NCBI GenBank assembly: GCA_028583415.1
Contig: CM053269.1
Location: 45,365,388 to 45,429,387, forward strand
Length of the DNA: 64,000 nucleotides
Source: Protea cynaroides
Taxonomy: Eukaryota > Streptophyta > Magnoliopsida > Proteales > Proteaceae
Direction of reading: 5' to 3'
How positions within the stretch are numbered: the stretch's first letter is position 1; the number at the start of each line of letters is the position of its first letter. Shown here one piece after another: positions 13,291 through 28,200 of this stretch. A model generated the notes under the pieces. That model made no database searches. It saw only the letters and a list, made by a program, of their open reading frames with translations, and was not told where the DNA came from. The position numbers and the translations under genes are program-made.

Positions 13291-16200
13291 GGATTTGAAT
13301 ATCTTTCTAAATTTAGGCAATTTCAGTCTGACTTCTGTTGGAATCAAATCATTTTCATTCAAGTCAACAAACCTTTGACGAAATCTGTTTCCATTTTGTT
13401 AAGATTTAATTTTAAAAAAAAGGGAGTTGATTCAAGTCAACATCTCTATGTTCTAGTCAAATGCATCCCCCTAAGATTATAATTACATTGATTCAATTCA
13501 TTCCCATCTTTAAACATACTTTTGGTACAACAGAAGTACCATAAGCAAATGTTATAACTTATAAATATGTTATCGGATACTGAGATTTTAAAATGGATAA
13601 GGCAATAACCAATCAGACCATAGTTGTCAAGGCGACAAGGCGATCCAAGGCGTTTGAGGCCACCCTGGGCGCCTAGGCGCCTAGGCGCCGCCTAGGCGTC
13701 GCCTAGGCGACCAAGGCGTTGCCAGTGTATTTTTTTTATATTTTTAATATATTAATGCTATATTAATGTTTATATATATATATGCAACATTCTACATAAA
13801 TAAACATTTAAGACATAGCTTAATTAATATAAGAAAAACAACAAAGAAACAAATAATTGAGTTAAGTAGGCAACACGTATTTATGACTAACATTTACTTA
13901 TTTTTAACAAATTTTACCGGAGTGTAACTCCTTTAATATATTTGATTCAAGCAATCTCAAATTCATTGCAAAGCTAGTATAATCAGCTTTCCAACAAATC
14001 CTAGATTGCTTGAATCCGAAGCTATAATGAAGGAGTTATACTCGTCAAACCTTGTTCAAGTCGCGAATCTGTTAAAAGTCGCCCGAATGTAAATTATTTT
14101 TTGGGCATCAAAACAAGATATTATTTTGGCGCACTCTTGGTTTTTAGTGATACTTTACTATAATAAGATTTATGAAATTTTTATATTTGGAGAAAAGCCT
14201 AGCATTTTGAAGTTGAAAATTGCCCCGCACCCGAAAATACGATTTTTGTTCTTGCCGAGGGTTGACTTTTTATCGTTCGAATTTGAATTTTAAATTATTT
14301 TTATTGGTTCAAATAGGGTCTTTCTTATTTATGAATAATATCTTAAGTAAATGAAATATAAAATTAAAAAACATTTCTTAATGATATTAGTCATAAATAA
14401 GTACTGTCTGGTAAATGTTGTTCCCTCAGCCTAATAAATCCCGTGAAGCAAATTCAGAGATCAAAAGGAAAAAAACACATAAGGCCCAAGGCGATCGCCC
14501 AGGCATTCCGGGCGCCCAAGGCGTCAAGGCGGCGCCTAGGCGACGCCCAGAGAGCCTGGGCGACCGCCCAGGCAACATTCATAAGGCGCCCGGCGCCGGC
14601 CCTGTTCACGCCTGGACGCCTAGGCGTCGCCTAGGCGCCGCCTAGGCGACGCCTTGACAACTATGAATCAGACATTAGAAAAATGGGAAATTTATAAAGC
14701 CAAATTTGAAATTTTGATGATGCTTTGTTGTTACAAAAGCAGAACCCCATGAACCTACTGGCCCAAGTTACGACTATAATATAGGGATTATAGGTATATA
14801 CCTCAAACACTTCAGTCAAAGGATCTTTTTTTGAATCAGGCTGTCTTCTTCTCCTCCTTGCATTTCCCTGGAAGTTGTCGAGCTCTGACTTGATAATGTA
14901 ACGTGTTTTCTCTAACAAATCTTCTAGAAACAGCTCCTCTACAGGAAAAGTAAATCCCTGGGAAGCATCATCAAGAAACAAACATGTAAATAATAATAAT
15001 AACGGAGCCGATGACTGCAAAAACAATGGTACATTGAACAGATATAGAGAAACCTCCAAAAGAAACAAATGGATAGATTCTTGGCAACTTACAGGAATAT
15101 GAATGGTTGGGGCATTTCCAAAGTATTTGGAGAACATATCAGCATTAATAGTAGCACTCATTAGAATAAGACGTAGATCTGGACGTCGAGGAAGAAGATC
15201 ATGTAAAATTATTAAAAGAAAGTCTTCATTCATGCCTCTTTCATGGATTTCATCCACTAGCAAATGAGTAACACCAGTTAATTCTGGATCTTCAATCTGC
15301 AGTTTCACACAGAACCATCAATAAATAAACTAAGAAAAAAGTTGACAGCATTTTCGGCCAGTATTATAAAGAATTTAAGTTCAATCTAGGATAGCCAGTG
15401 AAGAAAGACATGCATAGCTTAGGCTTTGTTTCAAGTATGACATTGATCAGAGCTGATTGGAGGGCAAGAATCCATGTAGCCGATCTCAATTAGTTGGTAT
15501 AATAAGGTTTTGTTGTTGTTGTTGATTGTCAAGAAACTTAATATGTTGTCCAATCAGGTTATTTATGTTAGAGATTATTCCAGTGAAATATGCCATCCAT
15601 AGTAACAACTGGGCAAATGTTGTAGTATATTTTCTTATTTTTATTTTACATTGAAATCTTAAGAACAAATATATTAGGAATCTGAAGCAGACCAAGGTAT
15701 CCAGCCAAAGAATCAGGAGATAAAGAAGCACCCATAACAATAATACAACTCAGCTCAACCCAACTCAACTCAGCCCTATCCCAACATCCATAACAATAAC
15801 CCAAAACAAAAAAAGAGGACCACCCACAATAGCAGTTAAGAGTTTCAAACTACCTAAACAATATTGTCCCACCCCACAACCATTCCATTTTCCCATTCTT
15901 CCTTCCATTAAAACAACTCAATGCAGGTCACCTGGCTGTGCTGTTGAAGACTTGAAGTGGCAGAGAACCATCCTAGGCCTAATGAATCAACCTTCGTTAA
16001 TGTTTCGAAATTCAAAGCAAGTGTTCAGAAAAACATAGTTAGATCCTGCACAACCCAACTCACTAGTAGGCTGACGGCCATGACTGAGACAGCTTGACAC
16101 AATAAGGGAGGGAATTGCTTCGGTTTCAGTTGAATCAATCTGCCTCAAACTGGTGGAGAAGCCAGGTTGCCATGTCATGTGTTCATCAACTTTGGTGACC

Positions 16201-19200
16201 CAGCACTGATGGGAATTATGCATGGCTGCTTAACAGTGTACGGGAAAAGGTTTTGAAGACTTAATTCTCATGCCAATATACATCACTTCGATAATTTGGG
16301 GACCATGTGAGGTTTCCTCACAGATTGGATGATTCTGGTCCTTCCCCTCCCCCTATTCAGCAACAGAAAGTAGGAATTCATTATATATATAGAAAATCAT
16401 GTAAAGCAGACACAAAAACATGAACATAAGAAAGTACCATATATGTTGTATGACCGATTCAGAAATACACTACAGCAAATAGCACTAATATTACAAAGCT
16501 CCTAAGACTTCAAAGTCCTTGGTAACAAATGCCCATTTGGCAAAGAATTGTACTACATCAATCCACTGCTGGGAGATGCTTCTTGTTTCCATAAAAGGTC
16601 TTGCATTTCTTTCAGTAAAGAGAACCAACAAATGGCAAAAGAGGATCGAATGCTGCATAATTGCAGGGTTTGGGGAATATGAATATCAGACCAATAAGTC
16701 AATAAATGTTCCAAACAAGGACACAGCCAATATCAAACAGACTAGCACAAAACTCCAATAGAGAAACCACAGAATCAAATTCAAGGAATACGACGCTTGC
16801 TGTCTCCACAGCCTCATAACATTGATAGGATCTGTGGCCAAAGAGAAGCCTCTTCAGTTACACTGGTCCAGAGTTACCAGAATTTTTAGAAGCAAGACCC
16901 ATCTAAGAATAACAGTTTGGGGAGCAGTACCCTCCAAAAAAAGCTGTCCTAATCCCTGATTTTTTCACATATTCTAAATAAAGTAGGCTTCGACTGAGAA
17001 CTGACCTCTTGCACAATCTTTCAGTCTCCACCCATCAGTGGCTGCCACATCAATATAAGTGATCTGCAATCTTTGGAGAAAGATTTCATACTGATGACTT
17101 AACTTCAAAAGGAGCACATCTAACACCAGAGCCCACCACTAGAGGCTAGATCCATTAAGAACTTCAAAAACTGGATATACCATTATACCTCCATTAGCCA
17201 ATAAGTTGTACAGAGGAGGTATACCTCTCATAATTTGCCATACTCTTTCCACTTTGTCCTCCAAAAATTGAATCCTCGAACCTTCAGCCACCTAGACGGC
17301 AGATCCAGACAGGAATTAGTTTATTTATTTATTTATTGGGTTAGATCAAAGTAGTGAATTTTCAACTACAATTGGGTTACATGAAGATCAGGTTTAATCC
17401 CTTATTTGTTTGCGCTTATAATGGATGAATTAACTAGAGGCATTCAAGATGAGGTTCCTTGGTATATGCTTTTTGCTGATGATATTGCTTTGGTGGATGA
17501 GACAAAACATGGATTAATGCCAAGTAAGAGTTATGGAGACCAACCTTGGAATCAAACGGTTTACGATAAATAGAATGAAGACAGAGTTAATGGTGTGTAA
17601 CTTTAGTCATACTAGGATGAATAATGGGTGGTGAAAAATTGATGATTATTTAAGGTATTTAGACTCAACCATAAATAAATAATGTGATATAGAGGATGTT
17701 GTTCCACAGAGAATAAAAATAGGATGGATGAAGTGGAGAAGTGCGTCTGGAGTGTTTTGTGATCGACGTATTCTTTAAAGCTTAAAGGAAATTTTTGCCA
17801 GAATAGTCATTCAACCGACGATGATATATGGTGTGGAATGTTGGGCAGTTAAAAAACATCATATAGATAACTCAGTGTAACTAAGATGACGATGTTTTGA
17901 TAGATGTGTGGCAAAACTAAGAAAGATAAAGTAAGGAATGATCATATTAGAGCTGATTCGAGAGTAACTCTGATACATGATAACCTACCAGAAAGTTTTT
18001 TGAGGTGGGATGGCCATGTTTGAGGAAGGCCTTTAGATGCTCTAGTACAAAGGAATGATTTGATTCAGATTGAAGGAACTAAAAGAGCCAAGGGCAGACC
18101 TAAAATGATTCTAGGAGAGGTGGTTTGGAAAGACATGCATAGCTTAGGCCTTGTATCAAGTATAACCTTGAATTGAGCTAATTGGAGGGGTAAGAAACAA
18201 TATAGCCGACCCCATTTAATTGGGATAAGGCTTTGTTGTTATTTTTGTCAGGGATTGTTATTGTTATCATTATATTTATTTGTTTATTCACTACCTCTAG
18301 GGAAGGTAGTGAAGAAAGACATGTATAGCTTAAGCCTTGCTTCAAGTATGATATCGAACAGAGCTGATCGGCGAACAATAATCCATGTAGCCGACCCTAT
18401 TTAGTTGGGATAAGGCTTTGTTGTTGTTATTGTTGTTGTTGTTGTTGTTGTTATTGTTGCTTTGTTGTTATTTTTGTTATTGTTGTTGTTGTATTTATAT
18501 TTATTTGTTTATTATTATTATTTTTTTTTGCACATGACTACCCTAAGAAAGCCCAAGCCTCTATTAAAATTAAATACCCAATATTTACAAATGGTGATTT
18601 CTTTCCATGGAGCCAATGCCTCATTACTGAACCACAAAAGCCATTTTGCTAACGAAGTGAAGGCCAGATTTGGTTGGGAAGTTGAAACTCGCAGCAGAAG
18701 ATTAAGGGGAAAAGATTCTAAAGTTCAGGTCGCCTACCGGAGGGCTTCCTTTGATCCAAATCTCAGGCTGATCTGATATGTGATGAGGTAGTTCCAACAA
18801 ACTCTTTCCCAGCCCAGCAGTAATGTCAAGTAGCAGGAACCAATAATAGCAAGAAGTTACAACAATAAGAAGGAGAGGAATAGGGCTAGAGTCATACTAT
18901 CAGTGTCCCCCAAGCCTAGTCATTAATCCCAAACCAGAAAACAGATTTGAAAGACAGATTTAAGTAGTGAGATGGTCTGGTTGCAGGAGGAAAAAAAAAC
19001 TCAGAAACAGAGCATGACCTTAGTTTTATATTTGAAAAATGAAAGCGTCGCAAAAATATCAAATCTGGAATGAAATAGAACTAGGATGAAGAAAGTACAA
19101 ACAGATGAAGCATCCTGAAACTTGACTGATAAACACAGGATCCGCCTAGTCTTAGAAGCAAGAGAGAAATAAGGAAAGAAGAAGAGAATCAGAGAATGGA

Positions 19201-22200
19201 AATAAAGGGATCTGGCGATGGAATAGGTCTAAGACGAATCACCAGAGAGATGTATCCCCAAAGTAAAGATGATCTCCACTGAGAGTCTGAGAGAGAAACT
19301 TGAATTACGAAATATCAGATCAGCAAATCATTCTTCATCAAACCAGATATCAGAGGAGGCAGCAGCGGTGGCTGCACACCACAACTGCACAACACAATGA
19401 AGATCTTTAAACGACCCTCAAAATGGCAACCTACTCTGATACCATGACAAAATAAAGAAGAAAGAAGAAGAAGGAAAGAAAGAGAAAAGAGAAGAACCGA
19501 GAGAGAGAGACAGAAAAGAAGTCGATGGGAGTTATGTTCTCTGTATTGGATACTTTGTTTATAAAATAAATACAAAAGAGAGTATCCGACTCTAACTCTA
19601 GCTGACTTAAACATAAAGGAGAAACTAACCTACTATCTACTAAATAGGACCATACCTAACACACTAAAACATCACCATACTAAATATCACTAACACATAA
19701 AAGATGTATCCCCATGGTACATAGGTCCAATCTTCAACATCCTGCATGGGACAGATCCAGAAAACCCCAATGTCTTTGAACTTTGGCTTGCAAAAAAATC
19801 CATTGGGCTAAGTTGAATCCAACTTATTTTTCTGTTATCAGTAGCACTCCAGAGAAATTATATGATTAACTTCATTCTCTTTGAGACAGATCGGGGCCAA
19901 TAGGACGGACATGAGTTACACTAGAATACCATTCAAAGTACTTCTAATCAGATAAATTCAGCCACTGAAAGTTAGATATTTCTTTTTCCATACAGCCAAC
20001 CTTTTCTCCTCTATTTTATTTTTGACAAGTAATGACTTACTGATGCTCTAAAATAGGGCGGAAAAAAAGGAGCTAGTAAAACAACAACAGCAGCAGCAAC
20101 TTTACAACAACAACAGCAGCAACATCAAAAACATACCATTCATTAGAAGGACCAGCTCAAAAGCTGAGGCAGACCCACATATAATAGCAAGACACCCACC
20201 CCCACAACTGAGAGTGAAAGACCCAAAGATCACAATGGAACAATCCCCATAACATAGCCTTGGATGCACTATCCCTAGTCTGGCCAAATCACCATCCACT
20301 TCATTGGCATTTCTGGCTTCCATGGAATCAGAACCTGCATCTGAAAGAGAGATACCCAATGGGTCTCACATATATGGTGTATGGCCCTGGCTCCTTAATA
20401 GTGTAATCCACATAATGACATACCTCTTCTTCATTCCTTCCATCAGAGAATTCGACAAGAAAGTACACTTTGACTTTATAATACCAAACAACAGCATTAA
20501 GTACTCCAAAATAAATCTGACCAACTCTCATCAACCCATGGAAGAAGCACCAATTTCCAATACTTTGTAGTCAACATAAGCCACAGCAATAAGAGTATTC
20601 AGTGAAAGGTTTACTCTCAAGCCTGAAAGGCTGAAACTATCTCAAACATACCCAGGACTACTCAATGCTTAGCCACCAAATTTACAGATGGCACCACTGA
20701 GAGAGGGGTATTATCTGCATATTGAAGGTGAGAAACCATAGAAGCCATCTCACTAATCTATAAATCCTGCTAAAGATCTCACTAATACATTGCACCAAAA
20801 CTCTGCTAAAATTTCACCCATAAATAAAATTAGTAGACAAGATAGAATGCCAAATGTCCATAGTAAAGTGAAATTCCTTTCCAGGAACTTCATTGACAAG
20901 AACTAAAAACAACACCAAGTCCACAATAACTGCTATCCACCCCCTCTAAAGTTCATAACCCTCAGAGCATTGTCAGACATTGACCATAGACCATTCCATG
21001 GTCTTATATGCTTTTCTAAATCAATTTGCATAAAATATTCAAGCCGTCACCTCTAGTAATCAGATCCGTGGACTCACAAGCTCTCAACACACCATCAAAG
21101 ATATGTTTAGCCCCAACAAAAGCCACTTGGAAGGACCCTATCAAATCCCCAAACACCCCTTTCTGTTTCTAGGCCAGCATCTTAGTCACAAATCTATACA
21201 TGCTATCGATCAAAATAAATGGATGGATATAGAAAACATTATCAGCCCCTTCCACTTTTGGAATCAGGGATATAGATGTAATTGCTTGAACAAACCCAAA
21301 CTCCTCCAGCATGGAATTCATGGAATACTTTTGCCCTGACCATTCTCATAGAAGGCTTTGGAGAATTCGAGCCTCAGGAGTCAGGAGTCAGGAGTCAGGC
21401 GCTTATTTCCTTAAAGACTTAGATGTAGCCCGTATCTCTTCTGAAAAAGGTCACACCCTCCCCCCCCCCTCCCCCGCGGGAAAAGAAGCATTGGCTCCTC
21501 GTTAAAACCGAAGGACCACATAAAAATAACAAATGCTTCTCAAGCTACAACTGCAGTTTAGCCACCCATATCATTTAACATAACATAAAATTACAAATAG
21601 ACAAGAAAGACCACTGTAAACTAAAATGCATGGTTTTAAGTATCGATACGATACGCCCCGTATCCACCAATACGTATCCGTATCGGCAGTGGTCAATACA
21701 ATACTTTTTGATACGTATATCTTTTTTTTTTTTTAAAAGTGTATCCACATGTATCGAACCGATACGGCTCAATACACTTCGACATGGTTGATACACTCGA
21801 TACGTATCGATACACTTAAGTTTCCATTCTTAAAAAATTAAGACACACTTACCAATACGGTTCAATACACCTCGATACGAACCGATACGGTTCGATACAG
21901 GTGATACACATATATAAAGCTTGATATAATTGATTTTTTTTCACTTTTCTGATCTTCCTCTTTGCTGAAAACCCACAGTTCATGTGAACCGAAGGTTGTA
22001 ATCCATTGAATGTCATCAACTATGTCTTTAATCCTTGGAAATACTTCGTGATAGCTTATTATAGTGTGTTTATGTTTAAAAATTGTGTTTTGCATGTTCC
22101 TTAATCATTCCCGTATGTATCTTAGCGTATCCTAGTGTATCCACCGGATCCACGATACAATACGATACGATACGATACATCTCTTAAAATTGCCCGACCA

Positions 22201-25200
22201 ATACGCTACAGATACACGATACTTTAATCCTTGCTAAAATGACTGAATAAAAATGCAATTATAAATTAATTGGCAACCTTATCTAGTTAATTTGCAAAAC
22301 TTTTTTAGTCGACACTTTCTAATTTAATACCTTAATAACCTAGGACTAGGAAAATCAATATAATAACCTCGCCTAAACAGTAATAATTTGTACAGATTCT
22401 ACTCCATTCTATATTCTTTTTCTAATAAATAGCAACTGGACCCACTATCTTTCTCCAGAAGCATAAGTTTAAGAAATATTGCATCAAAATAAATCAAAAT
22501 ATTTTGGGAAAAAAAAAAAAATCCTCCACCATAGGAATTGGGGGAAATTACTGAAGTTAGAATAATCTTATACCAATTGCCGTAGCAGCACTCCCGTGGT
22601 ACAGAATAGAAGCCTTGTTTGAACTGAGCGTTTTGATTCCAGGCGGATCTGGTAACCAACTGTTTCACCAAGATTCTCTCCCCTTTCAGAAGAAATCCGA
22701 GCTGCAACAGAAATAGCAGATATACGACGGGGCTGAGTACATATTATGTTGCAAGTTGCCCCACGAAGAGATGATATTTCATCTTCCAGGATAAACTGGG
22801 GCAGCTGTGTAGTTTTGCCACAGCCTGTCTCTCCTGAAACCACCAACACCTACAGTTTGAAACAGAACTAATGAGAAAAAGCATAGTCACAGGAAAATTA
22901 TTTTAGAAAGCCACTCATGCACATGGACAAATGACAGCCAAGAAAGGATAAAGAATGTGCAAGCGGTAGATTCATTCTCATTAGTTAAAAACTGCAAGAA
23001 AATCGAGCACAACTTTTTGGACATTATAGAAAAACAAAAGGTGCAATGGTAGAAAACACTGAAGATATTTCATTACTCCTTTTTTTCTTAATCAAACTTT
23101 TTTTGGATGAATGAATGGACCAACTGAGGCATCTCTTATGAGTTAACAAAAGGACCCATAATTCACACACATGAACATTTTTCCAACTGAAAACACAAGA
23201 TTTTGCAAAATTGGCTAACACAGGAGCATGATCTCAACCTTTTGACGTGATTCGGTCTTAAATTTTGGAGCTTATATATTTTACATGGGAGTATAGTAAT
23301 AATACAAGGCCTACACCATAAGTTAATATTCAAATTAATAGCAGTCTTTTTTAAGTGTCAATAGTTTATAGTGGGGTCCATTTGTCATATCATGTAAGGG
23401 CATATTTTATTGTTAGGAGCTAGTGCTGTGGAGTGTGGGGCCCTCTTACAGTTGTCATTAGTTGGTTGTTTTTTAGAAGTTCTATTCTAGCGTAAATTCT
23501 TACAATAAGTTGATTTAGAAAATAATAGTCCTACTTTGACCAAATGAAGGCTTCGCCCCCCGGCCCGCGTGCGTGTGTTCCCCTTCGGCTGTCTTTTATC
23601 TTCCTTTTTGAGAGCCAGGATGCTCTTTCGCTCAATTCCTAAATCTTCTCCTTTTTCTTTCTCCTTGTTCTTCTTGCTTATGCAATAGAAGCCATATAAC
23701 CAGCAATTTATCAGCCTCTGGGTTATTGAAGATTCCTAATAACCTAGGCGTGGTCCGCAGCCAATCGGTCTCTGATTCCTAATTTGGCATTAGGGTTGGC
23801 TGGCTGCATCCTTGTCCCTTTTGGGTCAGATAAATGTCAAAAGCTATGATAGAGAACATGTTCAAACTGAGCACAAATAGCAATAAAGGCCACATTGATT
23901 TTTGTCACAAAACAATCAGAGACAAATTAATCTTTTAGTTTGACCAATTAAGATGACACTCATTATTTATTTTAAAAGCAGCTTCATAATATATTAATGC
24001 AGTGGTACCAATATTTTTAACAAAAATTACATGTAAATAATGCAGTGTGATACAATTGAATCACATAAAGATCGATGACAAGTATAAGAATGAAGCGTAG
24101 TCCATCCAATCCATATGTAACAACTAAAAAAACAACAATTTGCCAATGCACCAATGGCATGTCCACATGCTATGTACAAGTAGCTGCAGCAAATGGGTGA
24201 GGAGGATTTACAAAGAGAGTGAGATCACTGTTCAAGGATTTTCCATTAATATTGCTAACTAAGGCTCTCTTAGGTTAGATTTTGATTTCAATTTCAGATT
24301 GGTTTCTTGAAAAAGACAACAAATAGGTTTTTGGTCAAGAAATTGAAATTTGTTTGGTTACATCAATTGAAAAAAAAATCCAAGAATTAAAATTCATTTG
24401 GTAGTTCAATTTCAAGAATAGAATCTGTATGTCTTGTTCTTTTGCAGAGCAAACAGTGATGTCCCTATAAATTCAGGCTAACTTGGCCAACAAGAAGCAG
24501 AAACAGAAGGGGTGGGGGGGAGAGAGAAATAAAAATAAGAGAAAAGAGGACCAGACATTTCTAACTCTCCCTTCTTCTCATATTCTGAACCTGAACCCTT
24601 ACTTCAGGAGCCTTTGCTGTAGCAAAGCTCCTCCCAAAATCTCTCTCCCTCTGTACAGAGAGCTACATAAACCCAAAGGTCCACTGAAAGTCTGAAATCC
24701 TAACTCTACAAATGGATGCTATAAGAAAGCAACTTGATGAGCTCATGGGTGCGAATTGTAATGGCAAAGTGAGGGAAGTAAGTCACAAGTACTACAACAG
24801 GGATGTCTGTCGCCTGTTCTTAGTTGGGTTTTGCCTACACAAACTCCTCCAATTAATGGTACAACTCTCGGTTCCCTTGCTTTGATTCCCAAGGAAATAT
24901 CTCAATTTTCCTAGGTCTTTGACTTCAAACTCCTTTCCCAAGAAGATCTTCAACTATCAAATTTCTTCATCATCACTACTAGTAACAACAATATCATCAA
25001 CATATACTATGAGAATAGTAATTTTGCCCTGCCTCTGCTTAATGAACAATGTATGATCAGCATTGCTTTGTCTATAGCCTACAGAACTCATAGCTCTGTG
25101 AAATCTCCCAAACCATGCCCTAGGGGATTGCTTGAGTCTATAAAGAGATCGTTTCAGCTTACATGCTTTTCCTTCAGTGGCTGATGAGGCAAAACCCTGG

Positions 25201-28200
25201 AGGAACATTCATATACACTTCCTCAGCTAACTCCCCATGAAGAAATGCATTCTTGACGTCTAGTTGTTGTAGATCCCAATTAAAGTGTAGTACACGGGCT
25301 AAAATGACATAAATAGTAGTCATTTTTGCTACTGGGGCAAAGGTCTCCTGATAGTCGATTCCATAAGTCTGTGTGAATCCACGACAATTAATTTGGCCTT
25401 GTATCTGTCTACAAACCCATCTTCTTTCTGCTTTACAGTAATAATCCACTTACACCCAACAGTCTTCTTCCCTGGTGGAAGTTCAATTAGGTCTCATGTC
25501 TCATTTTTCCTCAAGGCAATCATTTCCTCTACCATGGCTGGTTTCCATCTCCCATCTACACAGAAGACAAAGTAGAGACAAAAGCAAGATATGACAGAGA
25601 CAATGATTTATAAGAGACATACTGAGATATAGGATGCTGAGTACAGGACCTAGTGCCTTTATGAAGGACAATAGGTAAATCTGACTCACAGGGAAGAATA
25701 TTACCAGAATGAAGGATCTCATGTTCTGAAACAGTTTCTAGATCCAGAGCTGAAGAAGGGATGTGTGTAGGTACGTTGATGGTGGTGGTCCTTCCTGCTT
25801 GAGTCTGGTATGGCTATAGACTTGAAGGCGAGGTATCTCCATGGGATTTGTTCAGCAGAGTGTTCAGGATAAGGTGATGTAGGCTCAAGAGAAGGCTCAA
25901 GAGAAGGTAATGTAAGCTCAGGAGAAGACTTAGGAGGTGCTATTGTCTCCCCCCTGAAGTGAAAGGGGAGAGGGCATAGGTGTGATGATAGGCCCATCTT
26001 CCTAAAGACTAGATTCCCCCTGAAGATGGGACGTTGGGTAGTAAGGGAGGTGCTCATAAAAGACAACATCCATGGAGACGAAAATGCAACGGGTGGGAGG
26101 GTTAACATTTAAGACTTTGAGTATTTGTGTCATTGTATGGATTTATGATTTATGAATGTATTATTTTCCCACAATGTGATTAGTTTTACAATTTTATGCT
26201 TTAAATGTGTTTATATATGTTAAAATATATTTCCCTTAGAGTATATAACCTTAAAATGGCCTTAAAATGACCTTAAACATGTCAAAACTCCCATTTTTAG
26301 CCTTTGGGGGAGTTTCGGCAAGATCTCGCCTCAGTCAAGATCTCGGTTTTCTCCAGGGTCAAGACACCCTCGAGTTCTGAGATTTTAATCCTTGTTTTTA
26401 AGAATCTGTTGAAATCATTGTCGATTTAGGGTGTCCAAGGGTAGTTCTGTATTTTTCCTTCTATTGTAATATGGGTTTTATGAGCTTATGTCTAGGTTTG
26501 ACATATGTGGCAATAAGAATGCTGATTCATCCCTACCTACTTTCTTATCTACTCTCTCACCTACTTTCTTTTCTTGTAAATCCATTTCTCTATAAATAAG
26601 AAGGATGAGTGAGGGAGAAAATCATCTCACTCATTCATCTCCATCTTCTCTGATTCAATAGAATCTAAGGTCAATAGATGGAGTATATGGGCCAATAAGT
26701 GACAAATTTCTAGGCAAAACCCAAGTAAACACATACAACCTAGGATTTTCATGTCTCTTTACATTCTATTTTTATTTCCATGCAACAGGTTTGCATGCCC
26801 CTCTATCAAATTGTCAATTACATAGAAAAAGCAGCAAAAGTTTCATTCAACTCAGAATTTTGGGCTTCTGACCATATTGAATGTCTTTTAGGTAGAAGCT
26901 GTCCTTGGTTCCCTTCAATCTTTTTATGAGAAGGTTGGCCTCTGCGTCAACCACCAGAAATCTCAACTCTTCCTTGCGGCATCTCAAACGACAGTAAAGA
27001 CAGATTGCTAAACATTTTCAGGTTCTTGGAAAGCCATCTCCAGGTCAAGTACCTTGGGCTCTGCTAATCTCCTTGAGGCTTTCTGTCCACCACTACACCC
27101 CAATCTCAGACAAGCTTAAAAAGAGACTTCATCTATGGAAATCAAAATTTCTGTCCTTCGCCAGCCATTTGGAACTAGTAAGGTCCATAATGCAAGCTTC
27201 TTACATTTATAGGACCAATGTATTTGGGTTGCCCTCCTCAATCATGAAGAAAATGGAATCGCTGATGAGTACCTTTCTCTGGAAAGGAAATGACAGCAAC
27301 AGGATCCTTCACACAAAGAGCTGGGCCTCTCTCTACCTCCCAAAAAAAGGAGGGGGGCTTGGGCTAAGAAGAGTGAAAGATGTAAACCCAGCTGGAACCC
27401 TCAAACTGGTGTGGAAGATAGTGGAAAGAAAGGAAAGTATTTGGATTGATTGGATTTATGCTCGGTTCCTAAAAGCAGACTCATTATGGGCAGTAGCTTG
27501 CCACCCCAATTCCTCTTGGACTTGGAAATGGATACTTAAGTGTAGAATCCTTGTGTCCAACGTCATCGAAACGCTTATCGATGATGGCTGTTCTACCATC
27601 CTCTAGCTTGATAACTGGAACCCAAAGGATGTGTTGTTTAACTTTTTTGGAGACAGCAATAGCCACGGAACCGGATGCCATAGGATGGTTGTCTCTTCAA
27701 TCATGCATGGAAAGTAGGAAACTCTTGGGACCCTGGACAGGTTCTTTCCCCCACCATCCCATCAGCCTGGGATGAGCTTCCTTCTATCCCCAGATGCCAT
27801 TTTGGAAGTGGAGACCAGGTTATTTGGATGTTGACATCTTCCGGCAGATTCTCCTTTTCTTCAGCATGGAACTTAGTGAAGGCTCTTGGCATGCAATGGA
27901 ATGGTACTCTGGCGCCATTGCCCCTCACAACTTCATAGCTTGGAGAGATTGTACCCTTTCCTCCGAACGCAGTCCTTCCTTTTTCAGAAGAAAATCTACT
28001 GTTCCTACTGCCTTTGCCGGAATGCATTTGAGGACATCCACCACCTGTTCTTTGATTGTCATTTTCCAACCGCACATGGGGAAAAATTGTTCGCAAATGC
28101 TGGCCCTGTAGCAGGAGAATTCTACCTATTGACAAAGAGTGGAAATGGATCATATTCACCAGGAAGTCAAGCATCGATTAGGTTGGAAAATTAGCTTTTG

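Larger units (their letters stand above)
16520..21340 (-). mobile_element. L1-type LINE, broken and interrupted
   Basis: Minus-strand pieces follow L1 order. At 21340-20900 is a reverse-transcriptase N-terminal part (a DSMYRFVTKMLA stretch, then LIGSFQVAFVGAKHIFDGVL). At 20640-20540 is SGLRVNLSLNTLIAV, typical of the region after the FADD box. At 19860-19760 is FLWSATDNRKISWIQLSP. At 17070-16790 is a C-terminal part (ATDGWRLKDCARGQFSVEAYF, then LDQCNRRGFSL-like). It is interrupted by RTE LINE sequence (about 17300-18460) and by an LTR/leader (about 19262-19661). Many stops; inactive. It occupies most of intron 6. Confidence 0.65.

Noticed and set aside
27701..28174. A 157-codon minus-strand frame
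   Set aside because: It is antisense to the L1 C-terminal zinc-binding region, which explains the composition.
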